Assembly: GCA_019155185.1 (NCBI GenBank)
Contig: CM032795.1
Span: 11,573,795-11,637,794, forward strand
Length of the DNA: 64,000 bases
DNA from: Beaufortia kweichowensis
Lineage: Eukaryota > Chordata > Actinopteri > Cypriniformes > Gastromyzontidae
Reading direction: 5' to 3'
A program made the position numbers and the translations under genes. The notes beneath the pieces are model-generated. The model was not told the DNA's origin. It did no database searches and worked only from the letters and a program-made list of their open reading frames with translations. The stretch's first letter is position 1, and the number at the start of each line of letters is the position of its first letter. Below are positions 48,640 through 61,600 of this stretch, in pieces.

Positions 48640-51600
48640 CCGTCAGCTCAACAGGACTGGATTCTGCGGATCTGGATCCATTATACTGCCAATTATGTTG
48701 ATCCAGGCCATTTCTTGGCGTTTACCGTTGTCTTGTCACGCTTCTTCCGCCTTGCTGAAATTTCCAACGCCACAGTTTTATCTCACGCACACCGCATAGC
48801 GGTGAATCGTTCATATAAAACGATACATATAAATGTAAATGATTGTTTATACTAATAATCTCTTGCTAGTCCAGCATTTAATAAATATAATCCTGGGAAT
48901 ACACATCTATCTCAATTAAGTTTCACACACACACACACACAAAATAATACACACCTATTATCTAAAGAACATTTACATTAAGAATGTAAAGCTGCACAAG
49001 ATCTGCTCTTCCCATTAAAAAATACCAGGCTACAATAGGATTGTGGGCGTGGCTAATATTTTAGTACATCTGTCAATTGTGTAATTGTAATTCTATTTAG
49101 TTGGTTAGTTATTTGACAGATTTACAGCAAATTGCCAACTTCAAGACAGTTTGTGTTGATAAAGTAAATAAGAATAAGTTTCTAGAACAGACATCTTCAA
49201 CTTTTTTTGGCAAAGCTACAATCAATGATAGAGAACAGATATGTAACGTATTTACATACTTTTTAATCTTTTAATGTATTAAATGCAATGTGAATCATTA
49301 GATTCTTAATTTTAGCTATGGTTTAGGTCAGCTTTAATTTAGGATCTGATGACCCACTAATAAAAGGCCCTTTCTCTAGAACTTTTAAAGCAAAAATTAG
49401 ATAAGAGATATAAGAAAGAAAAAATAATAATGCCCATATTGCAGGCAGGGGCCTTCTTAGTTTTATTCCAGGTGTTTCTTGGTATGTCAGGTTAGTTGGC
49501 CAGTGCTTATTTATTTGTCTGAATCTAAGTGTGTCATAGGGCCTTATAATTAACACATGTTCTATATTTATTAATTTTGTAGGACTTTATAGTTTTCACT
49601 GTGTTTTTTATCTATGGAAAACGTAATAACAAATGGATTTGAAAAAAAATGAGGGCAAGAAAATATTTGCCAGCTCTTACATTTTTAAATTCTTTTCATA
49701 ATACACAAAAACATCCCCAACAGACAACAGTGACCAATGGTAGTTTTTAAAGAAACAAACCCTAGCTAATCACACTATTTTGCTTTGTAATGTTACAGGA
49801 AAATAGAAATGTTCAATTACCCAACTAAAGCTTAGCTCTGTTAAGTAAAGGAAAGATTTAAGAGTCTGAAAAGACTCATTACACAAAACACCAGTCCCTT
49901 GCTATTACTCTTATCTTCCATTCTCCTTATCTCTAACAGATCACTATGCCATTATCATATTATACGGGATATTTCTCTATTCCTGACTCAGTATGTGGGT
50001 CCTGTCAAAACCAAATCTCTGTGTGGTGTGTCTGTTTTTACTACATTCCATTAGTAATATCTGTAATTATCTATTCTTACAATTGAACATAAAGATTATA
50101 GACACAGCTCTGTTAATCTCTTTAAGATGATAACCCCATGTGACCTTAATGTTTTCATTAACCAACATAAAACATTTACATATTAAACAAATTCTCTGTA
50201 ATTCACCTTATATCCTTTTGTCCTCATTGGAGTTGTGTTGTAATTTTGTGTAACATATGGTGACCAGAATACAGTTCTGGACTCACTACAGCTCTGAACT
50301 GTTCACCTCTTACATCTATTTGTTTATCTGCCCTCATGAACTTATTTTCTCTGATGAAACTCTCATAAGCTCTCAGTCAACAGTATCACACATATGAACA
50401 ATCTGGAGTCAAAATGTTTTGTGTGTGTGTGTGGTGAGCATTGATTGGGAAGCAGGGCCAGCTATTATCCTTCTTTCTCTGTTCTCTAAATCCACTCCAG
50501 ATGTGATGTGTATTTTGTAAAGCAGACCTAAACCATACGTCTACAGAAACAAACCTACAGCACAAACATGTGATGCATACTATTCCCATCTAACACATTA
50601 TACAGCAGATGTTTTGCAATTTTAAAGTCTCTATCATACCTTAAAAAACAATAATTGAAGACTTTTAAACACAAATCTGATGGTGACAGCATAGACCACC
50701 ACAAGACTGTTGGATGTGGGACTAATTTGCTAATTTGTTGAGAATGCATGTATATCCCCCTGCAGCAAACGACGTTATTTGCAAATTCGGCAATCAATGT
50801 GCTTTTCCCAGTGGAGCCGAGTGCGCGCTCTCTCACTCGCGCGCTCTGCACTTTGCTGACTCTCCATTCTGTGCGTCTCATCAGTTCTGCGCATCTACCC
50901 TTTAACACGTAACAAGCCGATGTAAATTCACTAAACAATCTAAACTAACTATATAACTTTACGCTTTGATTTAACATATTTGCTGCTCTGCTGGAGTTTA
51001 TTGATATACGCACCAGAGTACATCCCGTTGTGAATGTTATCGTTGGCTATCAAGAAGTTCCACATACATCCGTGATAACAAATCAACACATCAAACATTC
51101 ACGGCTTTCCTAATAACTCCTGCGCAAACCACACACAGCCTGAACTTGATTGACGGCAATCACAAGCTGAAACGCGTTCTCTGGCTCTAGAACAAATCGT
51201 CCCAAACAGAAACAGTTACCAAGTGCAGAACAAACTATGATAGCTTGGTGAAAGTCATCATATAAACACAAAATTAACACAGTTTAACATTCAATATTAC
51301 TGTGCAATTGGCAGAGTACTGGAACGATGGTTAATCTAAGACATATTTTACTAAAATAAAGGCAATTACTTACAACAATTTCGATGCGCATCAGCATGTC
51401 AGATTCTACTATTAAATAACTTCATTTTATATATATATTGTTTTAGTCCATTGGTGCTCAGAGTCGATTTGCAACAGTTTGAATCTCTCGTGAGTGACAC
51501 TGAAGCTCAGGCGGTTTTAACGGTCGCTGGGTAACGCGCATTGTGACCGAACACAAAGCGGGGGCCCGTGAGGGCTCGAGGTGAGGACGCCGTCGAGGTT

Positions 51601-52590
51601 TCAAAATTGCCTAAATATATTCATGCTGGGCTGCTAAGCTTTTCTGAACCCTTGATAGACGGTCCTCGCAAGGCGTGAATGTGTTTTAAAACAAAAGCAA
51701 AGGAGAAGGATCTGGATGGCATTTGCATAGGCCTACTGAACATTTGAAGCATGCAAATCATGACACTTTTTAGAACATAGAGATCTGAATATAAAGGGAC
51801 CTGCTGATTTGCACGCAGAGACCGTTTCCTGCACATCTTGTTAACAGGTCTGTAGGCAGTTCAAAACGCTCCTGGTTGAGTTTCAAGGCCAGTTTCAGAT
51901 CTATTGTGTGAACAACTGCAATATTGTTCACTAAACTGCATAGACAGGGTGAAGATGGTTTGACATAAGAACAAGATCTTCATGAAGAGATGACGCTTTT
52001 GTTCAAGTGCACCTAGAGACTGTTGTGTAATTTGCTTTGCCATACACTATACTATTTCTAAAAATAATAGTTCAAAGTCAGCTACTCTATGAACACAAGA
52101 AATATAGGGCAGAAAGTAGTTTATCAAGTGGAGGAACAAGAAGGGGGTTGGGGTCTCTAAGGTCAAAGTTCATGACTTGGCATTGACTTAGCTGGGAGAG
52201 TAGAACAAGAGGTTTATTTTGCAGTTAAACATGTATGGGAAAGAAAGACATTTAAAAGTCTAAAAAAGGACAGATGTTTTTGAGAGGCAACATAGGAGTT
52301 TGTGAATTAAAATGCACAAACCAGAAGCAGTATGTTCTTTAAAGAAAAGAAAATACTTATTTAATGTGCCTATTTATGAGGACAATTCTGAAAACAGCAC
52401 TTTATATAAATAGTATATATAAATCACACTCGTGTGTCACAAGCGAACAATTGTATTTTAGTATCTAAAGCCTCACAACAACCACCTGCAAAATGTGATG
52501 CACACTAGTCAAACTTGTACATGCCACACATTTACTGCATCACTACAGCAAATGTATACAATATGACACACACAGTTTCTTTTCAAATCA
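48640..52590. other. intergenic region between cdc42ep2 and sptbn2, with two CG-rich islets
   Basis: No coding sequence is recognisable. Two short CG-rich segments stand out of AT-rich DNA: about 50790-50900 (runs of GCGCGCT) and about 51480-51600 (containing a near-consensus RFX X-box). Both look like promoters without an identified gene. Confidence 0.4.
51523..51535 (+). promoter_or_regulatory. RFX X-box-like motif in a CG-rich islet
   Basis: GTCGCTGGGTAAC matches the X-box pattern GTNRCC-(0-3)-RGYAAC except for one base of the left half-site. The surrounding 51480-51600 is CG-rich, and a donor-like CTCGAG|GTGAGG follows on the plus strand. No associated gene is identified. Confidence 0.3.
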
Positions 52591-55500
52591 TGTTTTATTC
52601 CTAATATTAGATGTAGATACACGAGTCAACAAACAAGTCTTCTTGTTTATATCAGTAATGAAAATGCTCAACAGCACACTTGCCCCCAAGTGGCGGGGTT
52701 TGGTAGTACAGACAAAAAACTCAGGAATAAGCTGCAGTTTTACACGAGGTGCAGTTGCAACAGTAGTAGTAGTATTAATAATAGTAATATTTATAATGAC
52801 TTTTATAATAACAATAATAATAATAACAGAACAGTAGTGATATTAACAACTCTTTTAGATGAATGGAATCAACATTCTTCAATAAACTGTGGTTTTATTG
52901 GGTTTGGTGGGACCGTTTTTGAAGAAGCATTTTAAAATATTGCAAAATATACCACTACTGGATGAGGAAAAAAGATCTGCTAAAAAACAGACTGTATAAT
53001 ATAATGCTCAGCCCTCTGAGTGCACACTTTGAGTGATGAGCTGTTGAATTCACTGTATTAATTTACTGTATTGCAATATAATTTCATCTTTCATTCTCCC
53101 CAGAATGTTCCTCACCAGTGCTTAAAATTCACATAAACTGGCTCATTTATCTAGATACTCTTATGTGCCACAACGTAACTGACCATCTGGAAAGTAAAAA
53201 GAAGCCAAGGAAAGAGATAAAGATGAAGTTATTTTTATGAGGAATAAGAAAAAAACCAAACAGCATAAATAAGAGCAATATGAACTATAGCCTAATGAAA
53301 AACTTAGCACACAGTCCCAAACTGTAGTTAAGCTCAGTCTAAACAAATCATCCTAAAGCTCAATAACAGGATTCTGCATGAAGTACTGATCTACAACCAC
53401 ATCCTTCTACCCTGGTGGAGGTTTTATCCTTTAATGTGGGGAATGACAGACTGAGAATGTTTTACTATGGAGACTTTAACCTATTAACACAATGCCTTTC
53501 TGATTCCCTGAAGTAAATTCCAGGTTCACTTCACTACAGAGCAGAAAATGAGTTTTGGTGACATCGTCTTAGCACTGGAAACTGGCTTTTTTGTGGGCTA
53601 GATCATGTTTAATAGGCAGCCAGCATCATTTTCCTTCACATGAAATATCACAGCTTTTCTGTTTACTGTGTCTTTGTGCCCACAGCTTAAATGCATCTCC
53701 AAATAAAGTGTAAAAATGAATGACTCAATACTTGGCTCAATACTCCACACACCTCAGAGGAAGGGGCTTCATTGTATGATGTCAAAAAACCTCAAACTAA
53801 TATTAACACACCAAGACAAGCTTTCTCACAATCACATGAGGCTGAAAAGTCTTTATCCTACAAAAATACTGATTTCATGCCACAGTGGGTACACTTGTTA
53901 CCAATACATCATGCTCTTTTATAACTGCAAAAGTATATCTGAAATCCTGTCTGGTAGGTTGCCGTTGATCTTGCCTTTGTGTTACTTACGGATACCAGGA
54001 GAAAATTCTATAAAACCTGCAATTATATGCTGTAAAAATTTCACATTCCTCCAAGGAAGATAATTTGATGCTTGTGATGTAAAGATAAAGGGGACAGATT
54101 ATCTGGGGGAAATTGTTGATTTGGTCCACATTAAGAATATCTTAGTAACTTTGTTTCTTATTTCTAAGCGCACAACGAGTATACCTGAAAACAACCTCTT
54201 CTGTGTATACACGCACACACAAAAACTCACACACACACGCACACCTAGAAACACAGCATCAACCTTAAGAGCATCACTGACATTAATTCCAACATCAGAG
54301 GTTAATCCCTGTAAAAATATATAAAGTGTAGGCTTAAGGGTGTGAAAAGCATGTGCGTTTGTACGCTTGTGTGTGTGAATGATAAAACTGATGCCTGAGA
54401 ATAAATTCCAAGGAACCTTTGAATAACTTGGTCAACTACATATTCAAATCAAACCAACCAGGAAATAAAGAAGAGAATATATGCCACTCCTCCAAGTTTA
54501 ATGTTGGCTTGTGCAATTGATTTTTGTGTTGTTGTCGCTTTTGAGAAAAAGTAAAACCAAAGTCCAAACCACAGCATCACGCCTCAAACACCAATCTTCA
54601 CCACAAAATTTTTTCTGGTCTAAGAAAAGAACGAGAATTTGAGGTTATGAACCAAAGAAACAGGCCACACATACATCTCAAAGTATCTCTCAATGTGAAA
54701 CAAAGAGACAGAATAGATAAACCGAGTTGAAATATAAAAGAGAAACTAAAAGCATTATAAATAATGAGCTTTTTTGTTTACCTTCAGCTCCTTAACTTTC
54801 AAACCACCAAAAACAATTCTCTTAAAAACCCATTTAACATAGTCATATCAAGAAAAAGGAATGAACGGAAAAATTTGGTCAGCTAGAACAGATTTAAAAG
54901 AAAAATAAGACCAGCACAATCTTCATTTTCTGACTCGTGGCCTTCTGTTTGCATTCTTTGACCCCTCTGAACATGACTCGTGCCAACTATACCTACACTT
55001 TCTTTAAATATTCAATTTTAAATTGACTCAAAATCGTAACAGCAAATAAACAATATTAATAATAGCAATAAAAATTACATTTTTGTTATAAGTATAACAA
55101 TACCAAAAAGGATTGTGGTCCTTCACAAAGAAAGTGAGAGGTTGAAATTAAAACAGAAAAAGAAATCGGGGACAAAAGACAAAATAGCACTCTTGGTCTT
55201 TCAAAGATTACAGTCTAGCTCAAAGCTGAAAATAATTTGAGAAAAAATTAAGCGGAAACTATAGCCAGAACTTTCAAGAAACTTTTACTGCATTGGCCAG
55301 TGGTCTGAGAGCTGGTCTTGGTCAGGGACGTCACTGCCTCTTCTCCTGAGAAGCCCCATTAACAGCTCACGCTGGGAATTTACTACATCGTAGGCCAAAT
55401 GTGGCACGACAGCTCGGAGGCGAGATTGAACCAGATCCATGTGCGAAATGAGACCAATTTGAAAAAATGATTGGAAGTAAAAGGGCTTAAACGGAAAACG

Positions 55501-55612
55501 TACCACAATGTGACATGCGACTTTCTTTCCCGTTTCTAACATATTCTTTTGAGTGTTGACAAACATCCATTTGTTGTTTCGCTCACTGGATTTCTGTGGC
55601 ATATTTGGGTGC
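52591..55612 (-). other. sptbn2: predicted long 3' UTR of sptbn2
   Basis: No coding sequence is recognisable in the 3 kb after the sptbn2 stop. The first minus-strand AATAAA with nothing gene-like beyond it is at about 52594-52599, so a 3' UTR of up to 3 kb is plausible. The true end cannot be fixed from sequence alone. Confidence 0.35.
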
Positions 55613-58600
55613 TTATTTTTTCTTGCCAAAGAAACTGAAGCGCTTCTCGCGGTCTCTCTCTTTGCCTTCTTTGTTGCGCATGGTCACACCTCCTGCATCG
55701 CCTGAGCTGGGAGAAATAGGTGGCATGGTCATTGCCCGGCTGAGACCCTTTTGGCCTCCCGGCGAATGGTCTGCGGGTGACAGTGAGTGGATCGCTCGAA
55801 TCCATGAACTCATTTCAGCCTGAGAGAGAAACGTTGTATCGTAATCAGCAGCAACTTCTTTTTTTAGTTAACTTCATATAAAATTTTGAGTCTTTATCTT
55901 TTCATGTTTGTGTAATACTTACCTCATCTTTTGCTTGGAACAAGAACTCTTTTCCATCACCAAGCCTGTTAAAATAAAAAACAGGTTACATGCTAAGAAT
56001 TTAACAGAACGATAATAAACTTCTAAGGTACTTTCTTAAATAAAAAACAGGTTTATTTCCCTTGTCTCATTCTCACCTAAGTTTAAATACATGTTTCCTC
56101 TTCTTGTAGTCATGGGCAACTTCGCAGACAGCCTTGCCGAGGCTAATGGGAACTTCTCCATGGTAAGGGATTCCACTAGAGGCGCTCCTGTTGTCCTTAT
56201 AGAAGCCCAGACTGCCTTTACGTAACACACAATATACATTCTGCCACGATCTACAAACACACAGGGAGAGAAACGAGTCAAGTCATTGTTAGTATCTCTT
56301 TAGAATCACTTCAATACAACATTAACCTGTCAATTCATGACAGAATATCTTATTTAGATTTGCTTCATGTCTCACCTGGTGGCGGCTTTTTTGTTGTGTG
56401 ATTCCATTTCCTGTTTCCTGCAGAGCATACCCTCCATGGCTTCTGTGGCGGCCTCTGCTCCTCCTCGTCCTGGCAGTGTTGCTGAAGGGTCTTGCCGTGA
56501 TGCCGAGTCCAGACCGCTGTCACGGCCAGGACCGTTGACAGATTCGGATTCTGACCCCTGATTGATGAAAACATGCTACAGGTTAGGACATTTTACAATA
56601 ATTTATTGTTTTTTTATATCTTACATAGTGTGCTGGTCAATACTACTGTGATTTAATAAAAGTTAAGCTATAAACTTACATCATTGAAAAATACTGTATA
56701 ACTTTTTTCCATATCATAACAATTTATATATGTTTTAAGTATTAATATGTTTTCTTCTCAAAAATAGACTAATTAGATTAAGCACAACATATACAGTACA
56801 TGCACACAGAAAAAGCAAACAAAGAAAACTATATAAAACATCATCAAAACCAGCATGTTCCATCAAAAACAAACGGGCAGTGGGCAGTATGGAGAAGCTG
56901 AAGGAATGTGGGTGTGATGATAAAACACTGCCACAAAGACACTGGGACACATCTGCCTCAAAGACCTCCATCATTTCATTTTCTAAACCAAGCAACTAAA
57001 TACTACATTGGGGAAAAAAACAGTTGCTTAGAATGAACAGCTACTAGCCTTAGAAAAAAGTACAATCCGATGAAACTGAAGGAAAGAAAAACAAAAGCAG
57101 TTTTGAATGTGAAAGATTTAGTAGGGAATTAGTTCAGCTGTTGTGATGCACTTCAATACGTTATACAGAATAATACAGAAAACCAACGTTGCCTTTTAAC
57201 ATCAAAGTAGAAATTTGTTTCGAATTGGGAAACTGCATGTGATAAAAGTGCATCCCAAACACTGATGTTATCATTCAGGCATAAGCAACAAACAAAAAAT
57301 TACAGTACATTAAAAGTTACAGTAGCCAAACATACACGAAAAGCACAACAGTGATCCACTGACAGCAATAGAAAGGTTTTGTCCTCTAGCTGGTGTGGTA
57401 TAGCTACCGTCAGCTGGAGGCAGTCATGCTACACTACGGCTAAAGCGTGATGCTACGGGGTTAGTACTCACACGCTCCTGTGCCTTGTGCGGTTTAGACA
57501 CAGGCTTAGAAACTGGGTTAGACTGAGGTTTAGTCTCAGGTTTAGGTTCGGGTTTCTTGAGCTCAGATACCGATAATGACTGCAGATAAGAGACGTCACA
57601 AGAACATGTGTTAATGTGAGTGTATGTTTGCACTTTTGCGTGTTGAAATATTGTTCTGACATTTAAAAGAATACCAACACAATACAAACATACTGACTTG
57701 GAACTACGGTATTCCTCTCACACACAAAAAAAAGGTTTTATTTATGGACTCACAAGTTAGATTATGTTTATGACAGAACATTTACATCAATAGAACAGAT
57801 CGAGAGAAACAAGGAAAAGACGATGAACACATAACAGGACACAGTTGAGACTGGACTGTGATTTGTGTCTTGGTATGAATTGTAAAAATCGTGTTAATAT
57901 ACTAACATACGAGTGTAAAACATAAAAGTGAGTGTGTATCTGGCTCTCAATTATGAACAGAGAATGAAAATGGACCATATCTGACCTGTGATGTGTCCTG
58001 GTCGCTGTAGACACCATTGACAGATACTGACTGGTTCAATGTAGTCTGATCCAGACTAGTCCTTTAGAGCAATTGAGCAAAAAAACACAAATATGTATGT
58101 GTAAGCACATAATAAAAACAAATATTAAGGTAAAATAAAAAGAGAAACATGGCATATTATCCAGACACATTTCCAGCATCAAGCAATTTGCTAGTATACA
58201 AAACAAAAAACCCCTAACATAAGATATTTGATGTTTTTCACACTGCGCACTGGAATTATGACTATGGCTGGTCACGACATTCCAAGGTATGTTATTCCCC
58301 ATCGCCTAAACTCAAACAGCCTCTCAAAACTAATAACACAGGGTCATTCGGGATCTGCTAGTCAACTTGACCTTAAAAATAATGTACTTTTTTACAGTTT
58401 TTACAATACAATATTAGATCAACGAGTTCTACAGTGGGCAAGGCTACGCGTTGCTAAATGCATCACCTGGTTAGCATCTGGTGTAACAAATGAAAAAGAT
58501 AAGCAATAGATGTAATAAATAGAATAGAAAATGTAATTACCTTGCAGCTGAATCATTTATTTCGGACGGTACTACTTCCTCCACAGGCGGTGGTGTTGGT

Positions 58601-61600
58601 GGTCGCCGAGCTCTCTCTTCCTCTTCCCTTCTTCTTTGAATCTCCTGTTCCTCCAGCTAACAGAGAAAATAAAACAAGTCAGAAAATTCAAAAGCATGGG
58701 GATAATACCAATGCTTCTGTATACATCCTTCTATATTTGTGTGGCCATATAACAAACCGTGGTGAGCTTTTCGAGCAGCGTGAAACGATCTTCCCAGCCC
58801 GCTGCCAGTTTTTCAATGGCTTCATGGCGTTTGATAAGACTCTCGACCTCATCTACATTAGAGCCCAATTCTGCTGCCCTGACCAACGGCTCCTGACCAG
58901 CCAGCCATGATTCGGCCATAGTGGCATCCCTGCTGAACTGTAATACCTCCAGAACTAAGAAAAAGACACAGAAAAAGAGTCAATATAGCAAGTTTTTGTA
59001 GGTGTAATCCTACGCCAAAATTTCTACCTTTGATGTACACTTCTTTAGCATGCTATGCTCCTTTACAGGCAGAGAAACGTGTTTACTCCCACATACTCAC
59101 CGATCTGTAAATGATCCATTTTCTCTTGCCACTTCTGATTAATTTCAGTCCGTTTGGCCTGAAGCTGATCTAATTTCTCTTGAATCTAGAAATAACACAT
59201 CAAATACATTACATCAGTATGTGTGGACTAACAAGCAGTGATGTATACACGTGTTTGCTGTTATTCTGCATAGGGGTGCACAGAAATTACAGCAGAAAAT
59301 TGCATTGTATCCTGTAAGAATGATATATTAAGTATTGTTTTAAAATATTCTCTGTGTAATTTTGGTAAGTAAATGTGTGACTGTTTTATTGTTTTTTAAT
59401 TGTTCAATTCAGATTCATAGATTAAAATTAAATTTCATAAAGATTAATAATAATATTCAATTATACAAATAACCATGTTGAAATAATTTTTGGTCATTTT
59501 TGGTTCTAGGGCATCCTGAATTCTTCAGTTTTCGCTGGATTCATTATGATAAGTGTATATATTTTCAGAAGGTAGAGAGACCTCATCAGAAGCATAGTGG
59601 TTGTTGTTGATGAGGGTGCGTCCCATTTCATTGCAAGCTGTAAAGCTGTCGGCTCTAGTCTCGATCTCAGACTTAATGTCCTGATGGTTTGCAATGACCA
59701 GGCCAGCTGATGAGACGTCCCTATTGTACACAGAACAAAAAAACAACATCAGTACAACATCCTTCTCTTAAGAAATTCTCAAAAACATTTAAATACCTAA
59801 CAATGGTACATATTTATTGTTTTTTTGTGTATGTGCTAGTAACACAGTTGTTTCCAAGTGTCTTACAATTTGTGAAATAGACATTACAATGCCTGCATGC
59901 ATGCACATGTACCTCGGACTGTCATGCGACTGGATCTGTAAGTTGATTCCCTCCATCCATAGCATGAGATCTCTGACCATATTAAAGAATCGAAACTTCT
60001 CTACCGTGTCCAACAGGAGCAGCCGTCTGTCTTGAGTGGCAGACTGAAGCCCCTCCCAGGCCTCTGTGACGGCACGCTCATGACGATGGATGTCATCCGC
60101 CTTCTCTCCAGCGTATGCTTTTTGCAGACGAGCTGCATCGTCCTGCACCTGTGTGACCTGTGGAGAAAGTGTTTGACAGTATGAAAATCAAATAGAAAAG
60201 AGGGAAGGGGTTGGCAAAAGTAACGCTGTCATTCGCTCATTCTTACCTGCCCGCTGAGTGCCTGTACGTCATGCTCATAGGCTGTGTGTTGTCTCAACAG
60301 GTGCTGGACAGTGTTGAGGTCCCGTCCGAGTTCAGCCCCCGCCAGCGTTTCCTTCTTCTCTCTTATGAGCCCCAGGGCTTCCCGGGCGTCCTGATGGAAA
60401 CGGTGCAGCTCGTACGAGGCGGCCAACATCTGCGTGCGGGTGTCGATGAGCTCAAGCAGGTCGGCCCAAGCCTCATTGAGGCCATCTTTCCACTCGGCCA
60501 CGCTTGCGTTTTCTGGATGACCCGATTCGATAAGCTCATCTGCCTGAGCATTCACCACATCCACACGTTCCTGGCCGATTGTGCTGGTGTCTCGTGCGAA
60601 CTCCCGGAACTTATCACGTAACATCTAAGACGCAGAAAAAACAGACAGAATTGAAGTTATAAAACAGTTTCAACTAAGCAGCATTCAAAGATATTAGAAA
60701 ATGACTACATGAAGCCACACATTCAATATTAGTTATTAATGTATCAGGTTGTTTGTAAGTGACAAACTAGTGGATTTTATACCGTCACATGTTCATAGTC
60801 TTGTCCGAGTTCATGAGATCCAGCGACGACCTCTCTCTCTGCGATCCACTGCTCTAAATCATCCACCTCTCTCTTCAGCTGGGTGAGTCTCAGTCTCTCC
60901 TGCAGTTTGCCTCTTCTCTCTTCGGCCAGATCCTTTAACCCTGCATACAGTTTATCTACCTGGGCCTGCCTCAGAGTGATTCTTTCACTACAAAAGAGAG
61001 AAGGAGAGGGAGAACATTAAATAAACCACTTTTGACGATCATCTTCAGCATTGACTTATATGACATGTGCTCTATATCTGACGGTCCAGAGATCCCAGCA
61101 TGCCCCTCACCTCTCTGGGTGTTCGCTGTTGACCATGAGCCTGCTGCTGTTGGCCAGTTGGTGGATAGTCTGGGCGTAGTCCTCCAGAGCCTGCTCCAGA
61201 ATCTGGTGCTTCTTCACCATCACCACAGCACTCTGTTCATCCTACAACAACAGCAACAGATGCTTTAAACGTATGCATGCAGAAAGATTAAAAAAAAACA
61301 TTTATTTTCATTAACATTAGAATTGACAATATTAAAATTTCATTCAAACATTCTGTAAATGCATTAACACTGAATAGGACTGTCTCTAAAAATAACCAAA
61401 CCAAAAGTACAGAGCAGTTTCCACTAACACCTATAGTTTATTATTACCGACCTTTGCCTTTTCCTCTGACATCATATGAAGCTCTTGCTCTCCCATCCAG
61501 GCCTCGGCCTCCGCAGCGTCTGCATAAAACTGCTGCGCTCGGTTAGCTTCTGCTAGCCTGGCTTTTCTCTTCTCAGTCTCTGAAATCAGAAGGTCCCATG

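Noticed and set aside
50555..50938. 127-codon minus-strand open frame
   Set aside because: No recognisable domain, no splice or promoter context in phase, and it overlaps a CG-rich islet that keeps frames open by chance.
60211..60621. 136-codon plus-strand open frame
   Set aside because: Shadow of a 378-nt sptbn2 exon encoding spectrin repeats on the minus strand.
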